A stretch of DNA of 5,158 bases, from positions 1-5,158 of the forward strand of contig USFH01000148.1 in assembly GCA_900553925.1 (NCBI GenBank), written 5' to 3'. The notes below the pieces were generated by a model. The model saw only the letters and a list, made by a program, of their open reading frames with translations. It ran no database searches and was not told the origin of the DNA. This stretch comes from an uncultured Clostridium sp. GTDB taxonomy: Bacteria; Bacillota; Clostridia; Lachnospirales; Lachnospiraceae. The translations under genes were made by a program, and so were the position numbers. This document shows, piece by piece, positions 1 to 3,709 of the stretch; position 1 is the stretch's first letter, and each line of letters starts with the position of its first letter.

Positions 1-1274
1 CTATGGGGGATGCTTTTTATGAATCGGAATATTTTCCGTATTCCGAATATATATCAGCGCAACGGAAGGTGCTGACCTATGATCCGTATAAGCTGCTTGT
101 TGATATTGCACACGAAAAAGGACTGCGGTTTGAGGCGTGGATCAATCCTTACCGTATATCAATCGGAGATGAAACAACAGAACATTTTATGCAGACGGAT
201 TATTACAACCGGTATCAGTCCATGATTTTATGCTACACAGGAGCAAACGGAACCTGTATGTCGCTGGATCCGGCATCAGAGACTGCCCGCAGACTGATTA
301 TGGACAGTCTGGAAGAGCTTGTCGTAAAATATCCGGTGGACGGAATTCATTTCGATGATTATTTTTATGTCGATGGCATGCAGCCGACACTTCCTGAACA
401 GCAAAAGAAAGAAAATGTAAATATACTTGTACGGGAAGTTTATCAATTCGCCAGAAAACAAGGCCATGCATTTACATTCGGGATCAGTCCGGCGGGCAAT
501 CCGGATTATGCAAGGTCACAAGGTGCAGATATCGATACCTGGCTTAGCGAGGATGGATATGTGGATTATATAATGCCGCAGATTTACTGGACTGACCGCT
601 ACAAGGAAAATGGTGAATATGTGACGATGTTTCATGACCGGTGTCTGGCGTGGGAAGATCTGCGGCAAAACGATGTACAGCTATATCTGGGAATGGCACT
701 ATACCGTGCAGGGGAAGTCTCCGAACAGGAGCCTGACTGGTCGGAAAAAAGTAACAATCTGGCGAGTCAGCTTGCGTTTGCTTACGAAACAGGCTATGAA
801 GGTTTCGGGTTATTCCGGTATGCATATCTGAACGAACCGGAAGCACAGGAGGAGCTTGTGGCGGTACATACATTTCTTGCACAGTCTGCTCCACAGGATA
901 TGAATAAAACGAATGCATACATTGTGTATGCATCCAGGCTCGATACCTGTGGCTGGCAGTCACCGAAAACAGATGGTGTTGTATCGGGAGTAACGACTAT
1001 GCAGGGACAGATCCAGGCGGTAAGGATTGCACTTGGCGGCTATATCACAGATGGAAAAGTGTCGTATGAGGTAAAGAAGGATCACCCGGAGAAACCGGAT
1101 GCGGTAACAGGCATTGAAATTTGGCTTGAAGGAACTGTGAAGGAAGAGTATGATATTGCATACCGTGTATATCAGATTGGAAATGGATGGTCCGGATGGA
1201 GCAAAAATGGTAATTTGGCTGGGAATGGGACTTTTATTAGCGCCATACAGATAAAAGTAATAAAAAAGGCGTAA
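1..1274 (+). CDS. Glycoside-hydrolase-like surface protein (GHL10/DUF187 family) with C-terminal ChW-like repeats, 5'-truncated
   Basis: This is the 3' part of a GHL10 (DUF187) TIM-barrel protein, the family of Bacillus YngK and E. coli DigH, the latter a glycosidase acting on denuded peptidoglycan strands. Numbering from the ATG at 3, the barrel covers about residues 1-295: GDAFY near 2-6, FEAWINPYR at 43-51, DGIHFDDYFY at 113-122 (D118/D119 are candidate acidic active-site residues), FGISPAGNPD at 159-168, YIMPQIYW at 189-196 and GFGLFRY at 267-273. Residues 305-422 look like clostridial hydrophobic W (ChW) repeats, with GW at 317-318 and 395-396. The ATG at 3 is probably internal: family members carry roughly 100 more residues before the GDA motif, including the first barrel strands and a signal peptide, so the real start lies before base 1. 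Stop TAA is at 1272-1274. Substrate is not determinable; a cell-wall or exopolysaccharide glycan outside the cell is my inference. The gene is separate from the downstream operon, which has its own promoter 7 bases after the stop. No terminator is visible for it. Confidence -1.
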   Translation, partial: MGDAFYESEYFPYSEYISAQRKVLTYDPYKLLVDIAHEKGLRFEAWINPYRISIGDETTEHFMQTDYYNRYQSMILCYTGANGTCMSLDPASETARRLIMDSLEELVVKYPVDGIHFDDYFYVDGMQPTLPEQQKKENVNILVREVYQFARKQGHAFTFGISPAGNPDYARSQGADIDTWLSEDGYVDYIMPQIYWTDRYKENGEYVTMFHDRCLAWEDLRQNDVQLYLGMALYRAGEVSEQEPDWSEKSNNLASQLAFAYETGYEGFGLFRYAYLNEPEAQEELVAVHTFLAQSAPQDMNKTNAYIVYASRLDTCGWQSPKTDGVVSGVTTMQGQIQAVRIALGGYITDGKVSYEVKKDHPEKPDAVTGIEIWLEGTVKEEYDIAYRVYQIGNGWSGWSKNGNLAGNGTFISAIQIKVIKKA

Positions 1275-1280
1275 ATTCCC

Positions 1281-1308
1281 TTGCAAATTAAGAAAAACGT
1301 GTTATAAT
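1281..1308 (+). promoter_or_regulatory. Housekeeping-type promoter of the rimP-nusA-infB operon
   Basis: A perfect -10 box TATAAT lies at 1303-1308 and a 4/6 -35 box TTGCAA at 1281-1286, with a 16-base spacer. Transcription would begin near 1314-1317. It sits between the stop of the hydrolase-like gene and rimP and is the only such pair in the gap, so it is the likely main promoter of the operon. The short distance from predicted start to the hairpin at 1336 means the leader RNA is nearly all hairpin. Assignment is by consensus match only. Confidence -1.
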
Positions 1309-1335
1309 ATATAAGACTTGAATAATAGCGACGTG

Positions 1336-1366
1336 GAGTGGGTTGAAAAACCCACTCTTTGTTTTT
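1336..1366 (+). terminator. Leader hairpin plus U-tract upstream of rimP: probable intrinsic terminator/attenuator
   Basis: A perfect 9-bp stem pairs GAGTGGGTT (1336-1344) with AACCCACTC (1349-1357), closed by a GAAA tetraloop (1345-1348, GNRA class). It is followed by the T-rich tract TTTGTTTTT (1358-1366). This is the form of a Rho-independent terminator, placed about 20 bases after the predicted transcription start and before the first gene of the operon. In Bacillus subtilis the same operon is reported to be autoregulated by NusA-stimulated termination in its leader, so an attenuator sensing NusA is a reasonable inference. I see no competing antiterminator stem, so regulation would be through termination efficiency and not a riboswitch-like fold. 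It cannot be the upstream gene's terminator alone, because the operon promoter lies upstream of it. Confidence -1.
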
Positions 1367-1386
1367 GGTAAGACGTAAAGTCGGAA

Positions 1387-1391
1387 AGGTG
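1387..1391 (+). promoter_or_regulatory. Ribosome binding site deciding the rimP start
   Basis: AGGTG at 1387-1391 (within AAAGGTGG) matches the anti-Shine-Dalgarno and lies 6 bases before the TTG at 1398. The in-frame alternatives fare worse. GTG 1389 is inside this site and has only weak purines before it. TTG 1359 would sit in the U-tract of the leader hairpin with no binding site. Confidence -1.
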
Positions 1392-1397
1392 GCAGAC

Positions 1398-1862
1398 TTG
1401 AAAAAACAGGAAATTGAACAACACTGTACGGAACTTGTGACACCGATTATCGAAGAAAATGGGTTTGAACTTGTAGATGTAGAGTATGTAAAGGAAGGTT
1501 CCGATTATTATCTGCGTGTGTATGCGGATAAGGAAGGCGGTATCAATATAGATGACTGCGTATTGATCAGTCGGAGCCTGGAAGAAAAACTGGATGCTGC
1601 AGACCGCATGACGGATCCGTACATTCTGGAGGTTAGTTCGCCAGGACTTACAAGACCACTGAAAAAAGAAAAGGATTTTAAGAGAAATCTTGGGAAAAAA
1701 GTAGAAGTGAAGCTCTACCGGGCAGTGGACGGATGTAAGGAGTTTGAAGCAATGCTTGTCGGTTATGGAGATTCAACTCTGACACTGCAAAAAGACGGAA
1801 AAGAAGAACCGGAAGAATTTTCAAGAAACGATATTTCTATGATAAGATTGGCATTTGAATAG
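1398..1862 (+). CDS. rimP: Ribosome maturation factor RimP
   Basis: RimP (YlxS/YhbC) assists maturation of the 30S ribosomal subunit in the cytoplasm. With the TTG start chosen here the protein has 154 residues, normal for the family (about 150-160). The N-terminal alpha/beta domain carries NGFELVDVEYVKEG at 21-34, YYLRVYADKEGGI at 37-49 and the family signature YILEVSSPGLTRPLK at 75-89. The C-terminal SH3-like barrel is about 95-152 (KVEVKLYR, then SRNDISMIRLAFE at the end). The start was chosen by the AGGTG site 6 bases upstream and because conservation begins shortly after it. GTG 1389 (157 aa) and TTG 1359 (167 aa) are open in frame but poorly supported. It is the first gene of the operon, preceded by a promoter and attenuator-like hairpin, and separated from nusA by 98 bases containing a hairpin. 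Function is confident; the exact start is moderately so. Confidence -1.
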   Translation: MKKQEIEQHCTELVTPIIEENGFELVDVEYVKEGSDYYLRVYADKEGGINIDDCVLISRSLEEKLDAADRMTDPYILEVSSPGLTRPLKKEKDFKRNLGKKVEVKLYRAVDGCKEFEAMLVGYGDSTLTLQKDGKEEPEEFSRNDISMIRLAFE

Positions 1863-1864
1863 CA

Positions 1865-1902
1865 GGCCGCATATGTGAGAAGCACATATGCAGGATACGG
1901 CC
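1865..1902 (+). other. Stable stem-loop in the rimP-nusA intergenic gap
   Basis: A perfect 9-bp stem, GCATATGTG (1869-1877) with CACATATGC (1883-1891), has the 5-base loop AGAAG. It is enclosed by a second 4-bp stem, GGCC (1865-1868) with GGCC (1899-1902), separated by an asymmetric bulge at 1892-1898. There is no T-run after it, so it is not an intrinsic terminator. A weak 4-bp stem (GGCA 1903-1906 with TGCC 1910-1913) follows directly. Possible roles are an RNA processing or stability element setting rimP against nusA levels, or a protein-binding site; the sequence does not decide between these. Confidence -1.
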
Positions 1903-1946
1903 GGCAAACTGCCACCGAACGGATGTGAGGGGCAACACCAGAAAAG

Positions 1947-1952
1947 AGGAGG
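1947..1952 (+). promoter_or_regulatory. Ribosome binding site deciding the nusA start
   Basis: A perfect AGGAGG at 1947-1952 lies 8 bases before ATG 1961. The frame is open further up, to a GTG at 1925, but that codon has no comparable site and would place this AGGAGG inside the coding region, so ATG 1961 is the start. Confidence -1.
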
Positions 1953-1960
1953 ATAAAAAA

Positions 1961-3115
1961 ATGTCAGAAATTATTGATGCATTAGATCAATTAGAGCGAG
2001 AGAAAAATGTCAGCAAGGAACTTGTGATGGAAGCGATTGAACGTTCCCTGGTTGCAGCCTGCGAACGGGATTATGGAAAAGAAGTAATCGTAGAAGCACA
2101 TATGGATCGTGAATCAGGTGCAATTACTGTTATCCGTAAGAAGGAAGTTGTGGAAGAAGTTGAGAATGATGTTATGCAGATTTCTCTATCCGAAGCAAAG
2201 GCAATGAACAGCAAATATGAGCTTGGTGATTTCGTGGAATATCCACTGGAGTCCATGGAGTTTGGACGTATTGCAGCACAAAAGGCAAGAAGCATTATCA
2301 TCCAGCAGATCAAAGAGGGTGAGCGGGATGCAATCTATGAGAAATATGCATGTAAGGAACATGATATTGTGAACGGTGTTGTCCAGAGAATCGTGGACAA
2401 TACGATTTATATCAATCTGGATGACAGAACAGAGACACGCCTGAAGGAAAATGAGCAAGTAAGAGGCGAACATTACAAGGTTGGAGACCGTATTAAGCTG
2501 TATGTTGTAGAGGTTAAAAAACCGGAGAAGAAAGATGGAAAGCGCAAGGATGGAAAGGATAAGAAGAACAGTGGAGGAATCAATATCCATGTATCCCGTA
2601 CACATCCGGAGCTTGTGAAGCGTCTGTTCGAGAATGAAATCGAAGAGATTCAGAACGGTGTGGTAGAAATCATGGGTATCTCACGTGATGCAGGCTCCCG
2701 TTCAAAGCTGGCTGTACGCTCCAATGATCCAAATGTAGATCCGGTCGGTGCGTGTGTCGGTATGGCTGGTGCCAGAGTCAATACAATCGTAGATGACCTG
2801 AAGGGTGAAAAGATTGATGTAATCGCATGGAATGAGGATCCGGAGGTATATATCAAGAACGCATTAAGTCCATCTGATGTTATCTGGGTGCAGGCATATA
2901 CAGAGGAACAGGACGGAAAGCAGAAAAAATGTGCCAGAGTTGTTGTCCCGGATGACCAGCTTTCTCTTGCAATCGGTAAGGAAGGCCAGAATGCAAGCTT
3001 AGCCGCTAAGCTGACAGGATATAAGATTGATATTAAGAGTGAGTCGCAGGCGAGAGATCTTGGAATGATGATCGATGATTATGACGATGATTATGATGAT
3101 AATTACGAGGAGTAG
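1961..3115 (+). CDS. nusA: Transcription termination/antitermination factor NusA
   Basis: NusA binds RNA polymerase and nascent RNA, and controls pausing, intrinsic termination and antitermination. The 384-residue length matches the short Firmicutes form, which lacks the C-terminal acidic repeats of E. coli NusA. In order: the polymerase-binding N-terminal domain (about 1-125, ALDQLEREKNVSKE near 7-20, ending AAQKARSIIIQQIKEGER), an S1 domain (about 134-212), KH1 with GXXG as GMAG at 267-270 inside DPVGACVGMAGARVN, and KH2 with GXXG as GKEG at 339-342 inside LAIGKEGQNASLAAKLTGYKIDI. Two things are unusual. A Lys-rich stretch of about 20 residues (186-206) sits where the last S1 strand normally runs by a short turn into the conserved VSRTHPELVKRLF segment at 211-223. 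The protein also ends in a tiny acidic repeat (372-384). The start is fixed by AGGAGG 8 bases upstream. The last two Glu codons double as the ylxR ribosome binding site. Identification is essentially certain. Confidence -1.
   Translation: MSEIIDALDQLEREKNVSKELVMEAIERSLVAACERDYGKEVIVEAHMDRESGAITVIRKKEVVEEVENDVMQISLSEAKAMNSKYELGDFVEYPLESMEFGRIAAQKARSIIIQQIKEGERDAIYEKYACKEHDIVNGVVQRIVDNTIYINLDDRTETRLKENEQVRGEHYKVGDRIKLYVVEVKKPEKKDGKRKDGKDKKNSGGINIHVSRTHPELVKRLFENEIEEIQNGVVEIMGISRDAGSRSKLAVRSNDPNVDPVGACVGMAGARVNTIVDDLKGEKIDVIAWNEDPEVYIKNALSPSDVIWVQAYTEEQDGKQKKCARVVVPDDQLSLAIGKEGQNASLAAKLTGYKIDIKSESQARDLGMMIDDYDDDYDDNYEE
3074..3109 (+). repeat. 12-bp tandem repeat encoding the acidic tail of NusA
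   Basis: There are three 12-bp units: GATGATTATGAC (3074-3085), GATGATTATGAT (3086-3097) and GATAATTACGAG (3098-3109). The first two differ at one base; the third is diverged. They encode DDYD-DDYD-DNYE, an acidic/tyrosine tail immediately before the stop. The pattern suggests local duplication, and its last codon begins the ylxR ribosome binding site. Confidence -1.
3107..3112 (+). promoter_or_regulatory. ylxR ribosome binding site embedded in the nusA Glu-Glu terminal codons
   Basis: GAGGAG at 3107-3112 is both the last two sense codons of nusA (E383-E384) and a good Shine-Dalgarno site, 8 bases before TTG 3121. Ribosomes ending nusA would pass over or free this site, which suggests translational coupling. 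It supports TTG as the real ylxR start. Confidence -1.
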
Positions 3116-3120
3116 ATAAC

Positions 3121-3378
3121 TTGGCAAAACAGATACCACTCAGACAGTGTGTAGGCTGTCGTGAGATGAAACCAAAGACAGAACTGGTCAGAATAATTAA
3201 AACACCGGAAGATGAGATATGTCTTGATAAAACCGGAAGAAAAAATGGCAGAGGTGCGTACATCTGCCTGAATCAAAGCTGTCTTGATAAAGCGGTTAAA
3301 TCCAAGGCATTAAGCCGTTCTTTGAAGACAGAGATTCCGGAAGATATCTATCAGGCAATTGCAGAGGAGATGAAATAA
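3121..3378 (+). CDS. ylxR: YlxR/RnpM family RNA-binding protein
   Basis: This is a small (85 aa) cytoplasmic protein of the YlxR family (DUF448), renamed RnpM in Bacillus subtilis, where it is reported to bind RNase P RNA and modulate RNase P. The diagnostic features are RQCVGCREMKPKTELVRI near residues 8-25 and the family signature TGRKNGRGAYIC at 38-49. Four cysteines, C10/C13 (CxxC) and C49/C54, could form a metal site; as I recall the Bacillus protein lacks this set, so this may be a clostridial variant. The start is TTG, 5 bases after the nusA stop, with GAGGAG 8 bases upstream; the translation is full-length for the family. It lies between nusA and ylxQ, its usual place. Family assignment is very confident; the role in this organism is by analogy. 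Confidence -1.
   Translation: MAKQIPLRQCVGCREMKPKTELVRIIKTPEDEICLDKTGRKNGRGAYICLNQSCLDKAVKSKALSRSLKTEIPEDIYQAIAEEMK
3364..3369 (+). promoter_or_regulatory. ylxQ ribosome binding site embedded in ylxR Glu-Glu codons
   Basis: GAGGAG at 3364-3369 encodes E82-E83 of YlxR and lies 9 bases before TTG 3379. It repeats the arrangement seen at the nusA-ylxR joint and supports the TTG that directly follows the ylxR stop (TAA then TTG, no gap). Confidence -1.
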
Positions 3379-3687
3379 TTGGTACCAAATCATAATCGCG
3401 CGTTATCTATGCTTTCCATTGCCGCGAAGGCGGGAAAGGTACAAAGCGGAGGCTTCTTAACAGAAAAGGCAATTCAGGAGGGAAATGCCTGCTTTGTTAT
3501 CATTGCTGAGAATGCATCTGCAAATACACAGAAGAAATTTACAGATAAATGTAAATATTATGATATTCCATATGTAATTGCGTTTGACAGTACAACGTTG
3601 GGCAACCAGATTGGCAGACAGGAACGGACAGTACTTGCAGTTACAGATCAAGGTCTGGCAAAACAGATTTCTGGCAAGTTGGATTAG
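3379..3687 (+). CDS. ylxQ: YlxQ, L7Ae/L30e/S12e-family RNA-binding protein
   Basis: This 102-residue protein belongs to the L7Ae/L30e/Gadd45 fold, whose members bind kink-turn or related RNA. The key segment is the N-terminal LSIAAKAGKVQSGGFLTEKAI (about 12-32), matching the GLAxKAGKxxSG pattern of YlxQ-type proteins. It is followed by an ACFVIIAENASANTQKKF strand-helix element and PYVIAF, then a C-terminal helix. Length is normal (about 100). The TTG start directly follows the ylxR stop, with GAGGAG 9 bases upstream, so translation is probably coupled. It is encoded between ylxR and infB as in most Firmicutes. The RNA partner is unknown from the sequence; a ribosome-associated or RNA-binding role is inferred from family and position. 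Confidence -1.
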   Translation: MVPNHNRALSMLSIAAKAGKVQSGGFLTEKAIQEGNACFVIIAENASANTQKKFTDKCKYYDIPYVIAFDSTTLGNQIGRQERTVLAVTDQGLAKQISGKLD

Positions 3688-3696
3688 TTTAAGAAT

Positions 3697-3703
3697 GGAG
3701 GTG
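3697..3703 (+). promoter_or_regulatory. infB ribosome binding site
   Basis: GGAGGTG at 3697-3703 is a seven-base perfect Shine-Dalgarno match, 6 bases before ATG 3710. It is the strongest in the window and the only one in the ylxR-ylxQ-infB stretch lying outside a coding region. Confidence -1.
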
Positions 3704-3709
3704 TAACCC

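Noticed and set aside
3..5. ATG at base 3 as the true start of the first gene
   Set aside because: Family members have the first barrel strands and usually a signal peptide before the GDAFY motif, and there is no upstream sequence to judge a ribosome binding site; the gene is treated as 5'-truncated.
634..963. Open frames on both strands inside the glycosidase-like gene
   Set aside because: Shadows of the well-supported + frame, without starts supported by ribosome binding sites or recognisable domains.
1359..1397. Longer rimP starting at TTG 1359 or GTG 1389
   Set aside because: TTG 1359 lies in the U-tract of the leader hairpin without a binding site, and GTG 1389 overlaps the AGGTG that serves TTG 1398. 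The extra residues do not look like RimP.
1865..1902. rimP-nusA stem-loop as an intrinsic terminator
   Set aside because: No U-tract follows, and nusA and the rest of the operon must be transcribed through it with no second convincing promoter seen.
1925..1960. nusA starting 12 codons earlier at GTG 1925
   Set aside because: It has no good ribosome binding site and would put the perfect AGGAGG inside the coding region; NusA homology begins at the later ATG.
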